Below, one piece after another: positions 9,416 through 20,900 of a DNA stretch of 42,268 nt (its first letter is position 1; the number at the start of each line of letters is the position of its first letter). The stretch is from a virus. The notes beneath the pieces were generated by a model that was given only the letters and a program-made list of their open reading frames with translations, ran no database searches and had not been told where the DNA came from. Both the position numbers and the translations under genes were made by a program. The stretch lies in the IMG/VR virus record IMGVR_UViG_3300043772_001450, positions 1 through 42,268 of that record. One strand, written 5' to 3'.

Positions 9416-9790
9416 TTATGTCAACTCCACAATAGAATATTCTATTTCCCAGTATTCAGAAGACTCTTCATCATCAATAATCTTACATCCTACTTTAATA
9501 GTATAGTTTCCCTGCCCATCAGTTTTTAACACTTCTCCAAATTCTGGGTAGCCTGAGCCTTCAACTGGCTCAGACTCTACATATTCTTTATTCTTTAAGA
9601 AAAGTAAATCTACCCCATTAACTATTATTTCGTCTGGCTCTGTATCTGGAACAGCCCTTACTTTTTGAGTAATAGTTGAATCATCAATTAATGAAGGAAC
9701 TATTTCTAGAATCCTTTGATCAACTTCCTGAAGAATTTGATTTTTTACTGATTCTATATCATTTTTTTGATTAGGTGGCACCTTAGACAT
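9416..9790 (-). CDS. Small tail-operon protein (124 aa)
   Basis: No named family is recognised. Residues 8-35 are helical (DIESVKNQILQEVDQRILEIVPSL). The remainder is beta-prone and acidic, ending EYWEIEYSIVELT. It has its own good start: GGGAG lies 3 nt before the ATG, preceded by a strong extended -10 element overlapping the end of the peptidase gene. It may therefore be transcribed separately from the hub genes. Its last residues are almost the same as those of the next protein, and in both the codons for VEL provide the ribosome site of the following gene. A tail-tip assembly or connector role is likely from position only. Confidence 0.6.
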   Translation of the reverse strand: MSKVPPNQKNDIESVKNQILQEVDQRILEIVPSLIDDSTITQKVRAVPDTEPDEIIVNGVDLLFLKNKEYVESEPVEGSGYPEFGEVLKTDGQGNYTIKVGCKIIDDEESSEYWEIEYSIVELT

Positions 9791-9807
9791 ATATCTCCCT
9801 ATATTAA

Positions 9808-9816
9808 ATTATACCA
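9808..9816 (-). promoter_or_regulatory. Extended -10 promoter before the 124-residue tail gene
   Basis: The minus strand reads TGGTATAAT, overlapping the final codons and stop of the peptidase gene. A transcript starting near 9801 would carry GGGAG just ahead of the ATG at 9790. It would allow the tail-tip genes to be made separately from the hub. Because it overlaps coding sequence, chance is possible. Confidence 0.5.
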
Positions 9817-10831
9817 CCGAAACTATTTTTTCTAATGGTTTTAAGGTTAATGTTGTGCTAAGGTTAGTGCTAAAATTTTGCTGGATTCTTGATACTACAT
9901 AAAAGTCGTTTGCTCCGCTTTCAATTTTACCAGTAAAGTAATTAAATTTTACAATGTCCCCTACTTGAACTAGAGGATTGCCGAAAATTTGCACATTTAT
10001 TGTTTTAATATCATTGTCAAAGGTTCTGGAAGCCATTGATGCTATTGCTTCCGCAGCATCTTTAGACTGAATAAAATCGCTGTCTATTGTAATTTCAAAT
10101 GCGTTGCGTCCACCAGAAATAAACTTTTTTATTTCTTTCTGGTCACCTGGAACCAGGGCTGTGGATTTTATGTAAAATTCACTCTTACTAATAATGTTTA
10201 TTTTATCCTGAGTTAAATACAAACTTTCGTTTGCCATATTCATTACCGCAAATCTAGCAGTCTGTGGAGTTCCAGCAATCTGTGAAATTGCAAGCGCGTT
10301 AGAACTAATTTTACGAGCGGCTACTGTAGTAATAACATCTTCTTTACTCTGTCCGCTTCCTTGATCTCCAGTTCCATTATTGCCGCCATATATTCCAATT
10401 TTATGAGGTCTCCCTGCTGAAGTGAAGTTTGTAGAATTCCATGAGTTCCATACTGGATTAACTTGTACAGGACTTCCTGCTTCTACTATCTGACCTCCGC
10501 CAATATACAGCGAGGCATGGTGCGTTCCGTTCTTAAAGAAGAACAAAAGGTCGCCCTTCTGTAAACCATTGGTGCTTCCAACGGCAACATTTGGAAGTTT
10601 TCTGACTTCTTGAACCTGAACCTTAGAGTATGGAGTCAGATTAATTCTTCCACCAGAACCATCTCTATATGCCCATGTTGTTAATTTAGTACAGTCCCAT
10701 GTTCTTGGTGGCTGGGCGTATCCTGAATGCGGACATGATGATCCTGGACAATATGGTTTGCCAAGTTGGGCCATGGCATAGTCTACAGTCTTATCAATAA
10801 TATCGTCTGTATCTGGATAAAATTCTGACAT
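9809..10831 (-). CDS. Tail hub protein with NlpC/P60 peptidoglycan peptidase domain
   Basis: Residues 8-145 form an NlpC/P60 cysteine peptidase. The catalytic cysteine is C47 in TWDCTKLTTWAY, LQKGDLLFF lies at 90-98, and the catalytic histidine is H105 in THHASLYIGGG. This family cuts stem-peptide bonds in peptidoglycan. Residues about 165-335 look like a tail-hub domain: AAEAIASMASRTFDND followed by NPLVQVGDIVKFNYF, as in late-control or tail-lysin hub proteins that carry cell-wall enzymes. The protein therefore likely sits at the tail tip and opens the wall during DNA entry. Its start overlaps the stop of the large hub gene (TAATG), with GGAGAG as ribosome site. Cys followed by Thr, instead of the usual Ser, is a mild variation. 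Confidence 0.88.
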   Translation of the reverse strand: MSEFYPDTDDIIDKTVDYAMAQLGKPYCPGSSCPHSGYAQPPRTWDCTKLTTWAYRDGSGGRINLTPYSKVQVQEVRKLPNVAVGSTNGLQKGDLLFFFKNGTHHASLYIGGGQIVEAGSPVQVNPVWNSWNSTNFTSAGRPHKIGIYGGNNGTGDQGSGQSKEDVITTVAARKISSNALAISQIAGTPQTARFAVMNMANESLYLTQDKINIISKSEFYIKSTALVPGDQKEIKKFISGGRNAFEITIDSDFIQSKDAAEAIASMASRTFDNDIKTINVQIFGNPLVQVGDIVKFNYFTGKIESGANDFYVVSRIQQNFSTNLSTTLTLKPLEKIVSVV

Positions 10832-13800
10832 TATGATTTTCTCTCCGAAATAATATTTCCGCCCTCAAAGATATTTGAATCATAGGTATACCCTGTCCAT
10901 TCTGCTTTAGCATTAGATATAATTGGATACTTATCGTACTCTACATCAAATATCTGTATTCCTCTAGCGACTGGCGCACCCGTATAGGCAAAATTGTGCT
11001 TGGAAGAAGTTCTAAGACCTATTACATTGCGACCATCTACAATAGTGTCAAGTAGGTTGTTGCTTCCTATAAAATATGTTCCTGTGGGAGAGTTGCTTGG
11101 CTTAGAATATTTAGAATCTACTAGAGAAAGATTAATATTGTTCATGTCTTTAAATTGATCTGAGACTCCAAAAAGGTACTGACCTAGGGTGGCTGTACCA
11201 AATTTATTAGCGATAAAACCGAATTGTGAGTTTAGAGATAGTTGTCTTATTTTAAATGTGTGTTGCTTGATTTCTTTCTTTTTGCCGTCCACCTTTTTGT
11301 TAATTATTTTTTCAAATGCGGTACTTCCACCTATAAGAACTTTGCATTCATCTCTTTTTTCATTTAGGGCAATATATATTTCCATATTTTCATCTTCTTC
11401 TATGACTCTATCAGAATATTTAAACTGGTCTTTTTCTATTATGGTTTCTATTGTCCCATCGTTTTTAATCTGTTCTACATAAATAGTTGGATTTTGTTTT
11501 TTCTTATCTCCTTCTACTCCAACCCAGATTAATAATCCTCCTACCATTTTACCAGAACCATTTATCTGTATTCCAACTCCTACACCTACATAGCCCTCTT
11601 TTTTAGATGGTATATCTCCTAATTTAAACTGACATAATAATCTTCTTTTATCTTTAAGTAGATTTGCGTCTGAATCTGTATCCTTTGGGTATAAGAATAA
11701 AACTTCATCATTGTCATTAGATGTAATATTTATTCCATTAACAGTAGAAGAAAATTTTAATGATGTAGTCGCATTATTATATGAGTTATTGCCGCGATTA
11801 AACTTTTTCATAGACCATGGCGGAGTTGTGGTAGAAGTTTGTCTATTATGAATCGATGGAGGTGTGCCAAACAGTCCCCTCTTTACATTCATAAGTTTGC
11901 CTGACGGCCTGAATGATATATTTTTACCGCTCTTGTTAGAAAATATATCTGATTTAATCATTTCTAATTCTTCAGCAGAATTTACTACATACTTTTTTGT
12001 TACAGTTCCAGAATCACTAGTATAGGTAAATTCATATTCTAGGCCATCATAACTTACTATTTCCTGATCAATTAATAAATGTGAAGAGTAAGGTACGGCT
12101 CTCATAAAAACATTGGTTAGAGAAGTATCATATTGAATGTAATTCTGAGATGCTGTTGTTATCCCCCTACCAGTTAATTGAATATATGGAACTATATATG
12201 AGTCGTCCTGAAGTATCCAAACCCTGTCTGTAGACTTCCTTTGGGTTACTAAAGAATTTTGGTCTACAGCCTTTTTATCTTTACTTTTCCTTGGCAGTCT
12301 TGGCTGTGACAAAGTTGGTCTTGGGGATTTATATTTAACAATTATTGATTGTGGTTTTTCATTTTCTTCAACATTTACAGAGATAAGATTACTCTTGCCG
12401 TTGCTATCGTTTCTATCTTGAACATAGATATCTGGAGAGGTGGGAGAGGATGTTTTTGTTAAATCACTATATGATTTACTGTATTCGTATAATGTTTTAA
12501 ACCTTACCGCACCATATTGATCTGTATACATAGCAATTTGATATATTCTAAATAAATCATTTAAGGTTTCTGATACGTTTCTATCATTAGAAGTCCAGAA
12601 ATATTTTATTTTTTCGTTTTGAGAAAATGTTAATTCTGAATTATTAGAATTTGAAAAAACTTTTAAGTTTATTAGTTCATCTCCATAAACTTCGCCAAAG
12701 CCTATGGGATCTAATACTGAGTAAATGCATTCAGATATTCTTTTTCCTTCTAGATATATAGGCTGAGTTTTTGTAGATAATAAATCTTTTATTGCATCAA
12801 ATGCTGTAATTGAAATTGAATTATTAGATTCTGTCCACTTATCAATATATCCAACAAACGCGGGTACATAAGTTTTCCCAGATGTTATGCCTACTCCACG
12901 ATACGATGTATCTATATCATACCCGCCTCTAATTTTATTTCCCTTGGAAAGAATTTTATTCAATACAGACGTTGAGGATATTGTACTTATTGGTCTAATA
13001 TCTTTATTTGATGTATCAGATACAGATGGATCGTGTAGATTTTTTATAATAGGATCATTATACAAATTTATTGTGTAAGTATTAGATGTGATCCCGCCGA
13101 TATTTAATAATGAATCTGATGAAGCCTCTTCAGTAGTTGATACATTAGTAACAAAATTTGTTAGATCAATATCTAGCCTAGGAGATACTTCTATTAATTC
13201 TAATCTTCCTGGTAAATCTATAAAGTCTGTATTAGTAACTTGCAGGGCTACACCTTCAACTCTTATGCCCCATATTTCCTGATAACCTAGATTAGATCCC
13301 AAAACTACATCTCCCACGTTGCTGCCAGATGTTGAGATGCTTGGATATGAAGTACTAGTCCATTTATTAGTTGTCCATGAAGTTCCATTGTAATATAATA
13401 TAAAAGTTCCATCAGCATTAACAGTAGAGGAACCAGCAATGCTTGAAGACCATCCAGAACTAGTAAGAATATTTACTGCTACAGTTTGTGGCTTGTAAGA
13501 AATTGTATTAAATTTTAATACGATCTTATTTGTTTTAATTTTATTTTTATATAGTGCCCAGACTTGTTTACTTTCAGTAGAGGTTCCAGACACATAGTAT
13601 GTATAGACATTTCCTGGATATGGCGTGACACTTCTTTGTACTAACTCATACTTAGGGCCAAGGGCGCAGTAGGTTGCCATATGAATTGGAGTACATTGTT
13701 GTGCTATTCCTTGAATGGATGGTTTTGTTGGGGCTGGACTTTCTAAAGATCCAGACATTTCTACTAGAAACTCTCCTGGTCTTCCTGACTCAAATACTCT

Positions 13801-14499
13801 TTCTAAAGGAAGTCTATTTGAAGAATAAACCTCATAGTCAGAAATTGTAGATCTTGTTAATTGTCCAACTAGTAGGGCTGCCTTTTTAGATGTTGGTGCA
13901 TTTATATAGAATGTTATTCTAACTTTATTTACAGTAGAAAATTGGTCTGGGTTAGCGAATAATATTGATACTGGCTTCCATGATACAGAGTCTACGGTTA
14001 CTGTTTCAGATACAGTCTCAGAAAGAACTTTTTTATTTGAAGAATCTATACCTTCAGCAACTATCAAAACATCAAACGACTCCAGACAACTGGTGTCACC
14101 ATTTTCTAATTGATAAACATAGTCAGACTTTAAAAACATGTTGAATTTTACACAGTTTTGTCCTGTAGATGTTTCTGCATACCAGGCATATTCTGTTGGC
14201 TCTAGTGATGGTTGTGAGGTTTTGAGGAGTACAGCATTGTTATTAGGAGTTGTAAGTGCTGTTTCTATTCCTCTTCCAGAATAATTTTGAGATGTTCCGG
14301 CATCTACTACTTGTGGAGTTCCTGATACATTAGATAGTGTTAATAAAATATTTTGTAGTGTTGTAGCATTTTGTGTGCCAGTTCCACAAAAATAGGCATT
14401 GTTGTTATCGTTATGATTTATTTCTATAAAAACTCGCGGCTTTATATCTAGCGTCTGACTATTTTTAACATGATTTTTTATAGTTGTATCGCCAAGCAT
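10831..14499 (-). CDS. Large tail hub or minor tail protein (1222 aa)
   Basis: A longer frame opens at 14532 but would overlap the upstream gene by 34 nt. The ATG at 14499 overlaps the upstream stop as TGATG and has GGAG 5 nt before it, so it is preferred. The N-terminal third is beta-rich with jelly-roll-like stretches. Around residues 640-680, VSETLNDLFRIYQIAMYTDQYGAVRF is the helix-strand pattern typical of phage tail-hub proteins related to gp27 or Tal. The region near 955-1140 (LLCQFKLGDI ... VGVGVGIQINGSG) looks like a concanavalin-type lectin domain. Lying directly between the distal tail gene and the peptidase gene, it most likely forms the baseplate hub. Confidence 0.72.
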   Translation of the reverse strand: MLGDTTIKNHVKNSQTLDIKPRVFIEINHNDNNNAYFCGTGTQNATTLQNILLTLSNVSGTPQVVDAGTSQNYSGRGIETALTTPNNNAVLLKTSQPSLEPTEYAWYAETSTGQNCVKFNMFLKSDYVYQLENGDTSCLESFDVLIVAEGIDSSNKKVLSETVSETVTVDSVSWKPVSILFANPDQFSTVNKVRITFYINAPTSKKAALLVGQLTRSTISDYEVYSSNRLPLERVFESGRPGEFLVEMSGSLESPAPTKPSIQGIAQQCTPIHMATYCALGPKYELVQRSVTPYPGNVYTYYVSGTSTESKQVWALYKNKIKTNKIVLKFNTISYKPQTVAVNILTSSGWSSSIAGSSTVNADGTFILYYNGTSWTTNKWTSTSYPSISTSGSNVGDVVLGSNLGYQEIWGIRVEGVALQVTNTDFIDLPGRLELIEVSPRLDIDLTNFVTNVSTTEEASSDSLLNIGGITSNTYTINLYNDPIIKNLHDPSVSDTSNKDIRPISTISSTSVLNKILSKGNKIRGGYDIDTSYRGVGITSGKTYVPAFVGYIDKWTESNNSISITAFDAIKDLLSTKTQPIYLEGKRISECIYSVLDPIGFGEVYGDELINLKVFSNSNNSELTFSQNEKIKYFWTSNDRNVSETLNDLFRIYQIAMYTDQYGAVRFKTLYEYSKSYSDLTKTSSPTSPDIYVQDRNDSNGKSNLISVNVEENEKPQSIIVKYKSPRPTLSQPRLPRKSKDKKAVDQNSLVTQRKSTDRVWILQDDSYIVPYIQLTGRGITTASQNYIQYDTSLTNVFMRAVPYSSHLLIDQEIVSYDGLEYEFTYTSDSGTVTKKYVVNSAEELEMIKSDIFSNKSGKNISFRPSGKLMNVKRGLFGTPPSIHNRQTSTTTPPWSMKKFNRGNNSYNNATTSLKFSSTVNGINITSNDNDEVLFLYPKDTDSDANLLKDKRRLLCQFKLGDIPSKKEGYVGVGVGIQINGSGKMVGGLLIWVGVEGDKKKQNPTIYVEQIKNDGTIETIIEKDQFKYSDRVIEEDENMEIYIALNEKRDECKVLIGGSTAFEKIINKKVDGKKKEIKQHTFKIRQLSLNSQFGFIANKFGTATLGQYLFGVSDQFKDMNNINLSLVDSKYSKPSNSPTGTYFIGSNNLLDTIVDGRNVIGLRTSSKHNFAYTGAPVARGIQIFDVEYDKYPIISNAKAEWTGYTYDSNIFEGGNIISERKS

Positions 14500-14972
14500 C
14501 AGATCTCCACAAATTCTGCATTTACATTCCAATAATCAAATTCTTGATATCTTTTAACTACATCGAATGTCATTGATTCCCAGAATACGCTAATAGTTTC
14601 TACATATGATAAGTCTGATGCATTATTTCTTTTATAGTAGAGTTTCATGCTCATGTCATATGGATAGTTTATTTCATAAAATCTTTTTATTGCTAATGCG
14701 CTAGCATTTCCATCAACAACCATAGAAGAAATGGTTGGAAGCATGTCCCATGCACATGATATTCTTTTCTTATTAGCAATGACGTACTTTCTCATTGTTC
14801 CGTCTGCCATTCTTTGTGGAGATTGTATGGTTTCAAAGGAGGTCTGGAGCGCTGATCTAGAATGATCAGATAAAGTTAATTGACCATTTGACTCCCCTGT
14901 TCCTGGAACAAACTCTGTGGTGTTCTTAGAGTTTACCTGAAGCGTAACAATACTTGGTGTTAAAAGAGCCAT
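14499..14972 (-). CDS. Distal tail or first minor tail protein (157 aa)
   Basis: The 157-residue product follows the tape measure gene with a TAATG overlap, the place where siphoviruses encode the distal tail protein that joins the tube to the hub. The sequence is beta-rich, with a conserved-looking core (RKYVIANKKRISCAWDMLP) and an ending YQEFDYWNVNAEFVEI. I recognise the type from tail operons of actinobacterial phages but no Pfam-level motif, so the name rests mainly on position and size. The last codons (GTGGAGATC) contain the GGAG site for the next gene. Confidence 0.68.
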   Translation of the reverse strand: MALLTPSIVTLQVNSKNTTEFVPGTGESNGQLTLSDHSRSALQTSFETIQSPQRMADGTMRKYVIANKKRISCAWDMLPTISSMVVDGNASALAIKRFYEINYPYDMSMKLYYKRNNASDLSYVETISVFWESMTFDVVKRYQEFDYWNVNAEFVEI

Positions 14973-17900
14973 TATATTCTATTCACCGTCTTTGACATTC
15001 TTTGTTTTCTATCTATAGCAGACATAACTTCTCTTGCTATTTCATCAGCAGAAGCATTAGATCCAGCCACGTTTACATTAATATTATACTCTACATTGCT
15101 TGAAGATTCACTAACAAATCCGCCCTTGTTGTAATATACTGCTCCGCCCATTCCCATATTTCTTACCATAGATGGATATTTAGAACTCCCCCCACGACCG
15201 AATTCTGGAAGAACACCCTTATTTAGTAGGTCAAAGAAGCCCATGCCAAATTTGTCTACGCTTGATGCTCTGATTACATACTCCCCATTGGAAAGCATTG
15301 CTGGAATCAGATCGTCCATTGGTCCACCTGGACCACTAATAAATCCACCATTTGCTCTAAATCTACTATCTGTAGGTGTTCTCCATGGCTCATTACCATC
15401 TATATTTTTTACCCATAATGGATTAGATGCAGAGTTAGTAATAGTAGTTGGTTTATCACTTGGCTCTACAGTAACTCTGCTATTTATGCTTAATTTTTCA
15501 GCAGTATCGGCAGTACCAAAGAACCTTCCGTCATCTCCAAAGAGGCCGCGCAGCGCTGGAGGAACTTCTTGACCGTTTACAATACCGTCCCACTTACCCT
15601 TAATTTCTATTTCTTTGAAGTAACCATCAAATTCTGTATTTATAATTCCCTTTACTGAACTTGCTACTGCTTCAGCATCTCTTGATGCTTGTCCTGGCTC
15701 CAGTCCCGCCTTTATTCCATTAGTGTATGTTGCATCATATATAGCCTTAGAGATGTTATCTAATATTTGTCCTCTTGTTAAACCATCTCTAATTCCCTTT
15801 GTAAACTCTGTAATAATTAAGTCGCCGTTTCTATCGCTAAATCTATTCTTTATTTCATCAAACTTTTCATTAAAACTATCTAGATTTTCATATATTCCAG
15901 TAGCAGTAGAAGATTTCATTGTAAAGAATTTATTGGCACGCCTACGAGCCTCTTCTGCAGTCATTCCAATTAATCTAAATTGCTCTATTACCATTTCCTT
16001 ACTTTGATCTCTATCTAACTTTGGATCTTGTAATATTGCAAAAACGTTAGGCAGTACCTGATTAAGACTATCTCCAGCCACACCTATATCTTCTAGGTCT
16101 GCGGCTATTTGATTATAAATCGGTACTTCTTTAAATCCTTCTCCAATCATATAGTCAAAGATTTTTTCTAGTTCTGCTCTTACTGTCTTTAGTGGAACTC
16201 CAGCCTTTACTGCCTCTTCTATATATCTCTTAATAGGCGCTGAATTCCAGAATGCATCTGCACCTCTATCATTAATATCATCAAGTATCTTTACATTTCC
16301 TTGAAGGGCACCCTGAAGTTCACTATTCAAGAACATGAGTCTTTGTTCCATCTTCTTGGCTGCTGCTTCATCAGCACCTCCGCCACCGCCACCTCCGCCA
16401 GAGGAGTCTTCCTTTTGCTTTTCTAGTTGCTTCTTTCTTCTTTCTGCTCTAGCAATTCTCTTGTCTTCATTTTCTTGTCTTAGTCGTTCCTTTTCATCCT
16501 CACGCTCTTGAACTCTATTAGCATCAAGTTGGGATTGCAGGAGCGCGGCATCAGCAATTCTTCCTTCTGCCTTAGCAATCATTATTTGACTTTCTAGATC
16601 TTGTTGTTGCATTGCAAAATCTAGTGCCTTCTTTTCTAAGTCAAGGAGTTTCTGACGTTCTTCGCGCTCTTTCTGAATTTGCTTGATAATTCTATCTTGT
16701 TGCTTGATCTTCTTATCTATTGCTTCATTAGCAGCATCAGAGCCTGCTCCACCGCCGCCGCCAGACTCGGAAGGTATCATTGAGGATACATCTGGCATAG
16801 CAATTTCTGTAGGAGCAGTTGGAGCAGGAATTGCTGGAGGTGCGCCAAAGTCGTAACTTCCAGTAATAATTGTTGTTAATATTGCAGTTTTTCTTTCTTC
16901 GTCAGGAAGGGCAATAAATTGATCCCAATTATCTCTAAGTTCTACTAGATCTTCATTTCCCTGAATTTCTGCATAAAGCCCCTTCTTTGTATCTGGCAAT
17001 GATTGAACGTACTCAAAATCTGAAATAAAGTTCTGCATTTTTAGTGGATCTGACTGAATATCAGCAATAACAGACTTTTGAACTTGTGGAGGAAGTTTAG
17101 CAATTGCAGACAAAGAGGCATAAATGTCAGAAAGTGGTTTTCCTATTTCTACAGAATCAATTGAAATAGTCTTAATAAATTCAGCATCTAAGCCCATTCC
17201 AAGAAGTTTTATTATTTCTGTTGCATTGTCTTCCGCACCCTTAACATTAAATACTATTTCTAAGTTCTTTCTTGTATCTTCATCGGTAATAATATCTGCA
17301 ACATTTTGCATTTCACCTAGAGTTATGTCTCCATATGCTGCTGCAAGTTGTACTTGAGTAAGAAGTCTTTCTCCCACTCCAAGTGTTTCGAACATGCTTT
17401 TTGCTATATTTTCTATATTTGTGAAGTCGGCCCCACGACCTGATTTATCAGCAATATCTTTAAGCATAGCGCCAACATCAGCCCCAGCCTCTTTTAGCAT
17501 AAGAATAGAGTCTGCAGCCTTTATATTTTGTTCTTGTATTGTCGCCATTCTCTTAGCATATTCTTCATAAGTTATATTTCCAGACATAAAATCATTAACA
17601 ACTAATGCTTGACTCTCTCTCAACTTATCTAATGAAGATGCTAATGTACCAATATTTTCTTGTGCAAATCTAGTTGCTGCTTGCTTTACTTCTATAGAAG
17701 ATGCTTCACCTAAGCCAAATACATCATTTAGTATCTCGTCTGCTAAGTCGCCTCGCCACCATCCTAAAAGAGCCTCGCCCATATCTTTAGCATTCCCTAA
17801 GAATGTTTGTTGGCTATTCAAATAATTTTGTATTTGGTCTTCACCGAACGCTGGTATGTCTATTTCTGGGATAGTCTCCATAAATAACTTAGAAACATTG

Positions 17901-20900
17901 TCTTTAATTAAATTGCCTTCACTATCTAAAATTGAGTTAATTCCTCTAACTAGAGATCTTCCTAGTTCTGGATTTGCTAATTCAATTGCAAGTGTCTGGG
18001 CTACCGCCTTTGCCTCTTCTGGAGTAAATATTTCCATGAGGGTAAGTTGTTTAAGTTGATTAGACAGGGCTACCCTTAGTTGTTCTCCACCTAGATTTTT
18101 AGACATTTCTCTTAGTTGTTGTCCAGCCTCTGTATCTAGTATTGACTTGCCAGTTTCTGCAACTTGCTCTGGCATTACAATGTTTCCTAGTGCGGCAGTT
18201 AGTTTTTCAGATGGCTTTAACTTTCCTATTTCAGAAGCAAATTTATCTAATACTAATGACGATCCATTTAGCGCTTCACCATAAGCAATTAATTTATTAT
18301 TTACAGCCTGCTGCTCTCTTTGATATGATTGAAGTATTGGTATAGCAGCACCTATAGCAGCACCCATTGCCAATCCTGGAGCACCAAACATGCTTCCCAT
18401 TGATGCTCCTAGTAGGGCACCGCCGCCAATTTTTGCTGCGTCGCCGCCTGACCCATCCATAGGCATAAACATCATGCCCATTCCTGCGGCCATTCCAGCA
18501 CCCATAGCAACTCTTTGACCCCTAGCGCCTTGCCCCATGCCGTATTGTGCTGTAGTTGTTAAAACTTTATCTGTAGCATTCTTAATTGCTACAACATATT
18601 TACCATTTGCTTGTTGCACTAATTGAAAACTTGCTGCTGTTTTGTCATGCTCAAGTATGAGTGCTTGTATTTCTGCATTAAGTCTTCGTCTTGCAAAGAA
18701 GCCCATCTTCATAGTTGAGATTTCTTCTGTGACGGATGCAAGTTGTCTTGTTCTATACATAGCCAGCGCTTCTTCTTTTGGTATAAGTTTTCTAGTTGTT
18801 AGATTTACTGCATTTAGAACATTGCCAGCAGCAGTTATTTGGAATGCATATTTCTCTCCAGCAATTTCTAACAACTTTGCACTTTCCATTTGCTTAAGTT
18901 GCCCGACTTTTGCAGTCATTAATGTTCCGCGATAGGCATCCATTTCTTGCCTAGTAAGACCCATAGATTGAGCAAGTTCATTCATTTTAGGCTTTAGCAA
19001 GCCCTTTTCAGCAAGTGCGAGTTCTTTAGTATTTGCTGTTAATTCATCCATAATAATGGCAAGTTTTTGCTTTGCTTTTGTTACCTGACCAGCATCCTTT
19101 GCTTGTCCCGCTGCTATTCTTTGTTCTCTTTCAGTAAGTTTTTGAATCCATGCATTCCTTTGAGCAGTAAGTTGAGTTTGTTTATTTAGAGCATCCATAT
19201 ATCTTTGAGATCTTTTATCTACCATTTGTTCATCTGGAATCGTGCCGCCGCCTGCGCCAGCAGAAACCATTCTAAACATATTATCTGCAGTTTTACCAAA
19301 TCCTTGCATTCCTGCAGCCCTTAGTCTTTGCTCAAGTCCTGCTGTTGTTGCACCTACCTGTGCAATAACCTCGCCCATTGTTCCATTAACAGACACAACT
19401 TTTCTCGTCTGCTCATCGACTAAGCGTTTAAATTGTTTTCCATTTACATCTAGTGCGCCCATTAATATTGCTTCAGCACCAGCGACATTTCCTTTAGCCA
19501 TTTCTCTATTGATGGCTTTCGTCATATTATCAACTTGAGTCTTACCCATTTGTTCAAGTCTCAGCAAGGAGGCGTGATATTTAGCAACATATGCATTGTA
19601 TTCGTTTCTTGATGGATATAATCTGGCTGCTGCTGTTTGTCCTTCTGCTCCAGATGTTCTCATAGTATTAAGATATGCTAAGTTTGAAGCACTTGCTCTT
19701 CCAGCACCATAAGTCATTTGTTCTAATTGAGAAATTCTAGATCCTCTTGATGGGTCATAGAATGACGTTGGTGCAAACGAGGCTCCCATCGCCTGCTGCC
19801 AATTTCTAGCGGCAGCCTGTGCGGGTATTGATGGGTTTATTAATGTACCAACAGTTTGTGCTAATCTAATGTCTTTTGGCAAATTCATCGATGGGTGTAG
19901 GTGGGAAAATTCTGGGCCACTAAATGATGATGTACCACTTCTTTTACCCATTCCAAGCATACCGATCACAGATGAATTTCTTGCTGCTAAGGCGGCTGCT
20001 CCAGATCCTGCAACGGCAGCGGCTGCACTAGCAGTAGCCGCACTTTGTCTAGCCATTGCTGTAGAAGAAGCAGTAGCAACTAAATTCATGTTTCTAGCAA
20101 CTTGCTCAAGTTCTGCATTAAGAGTGTCAAGTGCTGCTCTTAAGGTATTGGTAGCCTCAACTTGACTAAACATTCCCTTAGAAAGAAGTTCTGTGGATGC
20201 TCTGGCTGCAATAGAGTCTGCTGTATAAAATTCGAACACCCCGCGTGCGCCACGGCGCAATGCCATTAAAGCACCTACTGTTTTAATTATGTAGCCAAAG
20301 AAGTTGCCGAATACACCTGTGATCATAATAATAGGACCAGCAATTGCAGTTATTCCGCCGACAATTTTAATAAATGTTTTTAATCCTTCTGGAAGATCAT
20401 TAAATGCTTTAATGATATTTCCAGCAAATTCTACAATCTTTGCGCCTATTTCAACGAATGTCTCACCTATAGGAATTAAGTTAGACTTAAGACTTTCTAC
20501 TGCTCTGGTGAATCTCATGGACGCAGATTCAGTCAGTCTCTTTAATTCGATTTCTGCTGTTTGTGCTAATTGAGAAGTACTCATTCCAGCAATTTTAAGA
20601 ACTTGCTCTGTTTGGCTTCCCGCTTTATTTAAGTTACTTAAAAGAGCGTTGATTCTTGAAAACTGGAATTTTCCGAACATCTGCTCAATTGCTCTCTGAC
20701 GACTTAATTCATCTATGCCCTCTAGAGCCTGCTGTAATTCAGTAAGCGTTCCAATGACATTGCCAGCGTTTCTATCAACAATATCTGTAAGGTTTATTCC
20801 GAATCCCTTAAGCAACTCTGTTGTTTGTTTTGTCGGATTAATTAATGCACCTAGAGAAGATTTAATTGCGTTTGCTGCTTCTGACGCGGGGACGCCACCC

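Noticed and set aside
14500-14532. N-terminal extension of the hub protein with a CxxC pair (MECKCRICGD) that looks like a zinc finger
   Set aside because: These codons lie inside the upstream distal tail gene in another frame. The TGATG start at 14499 with GGAG is far better supported.
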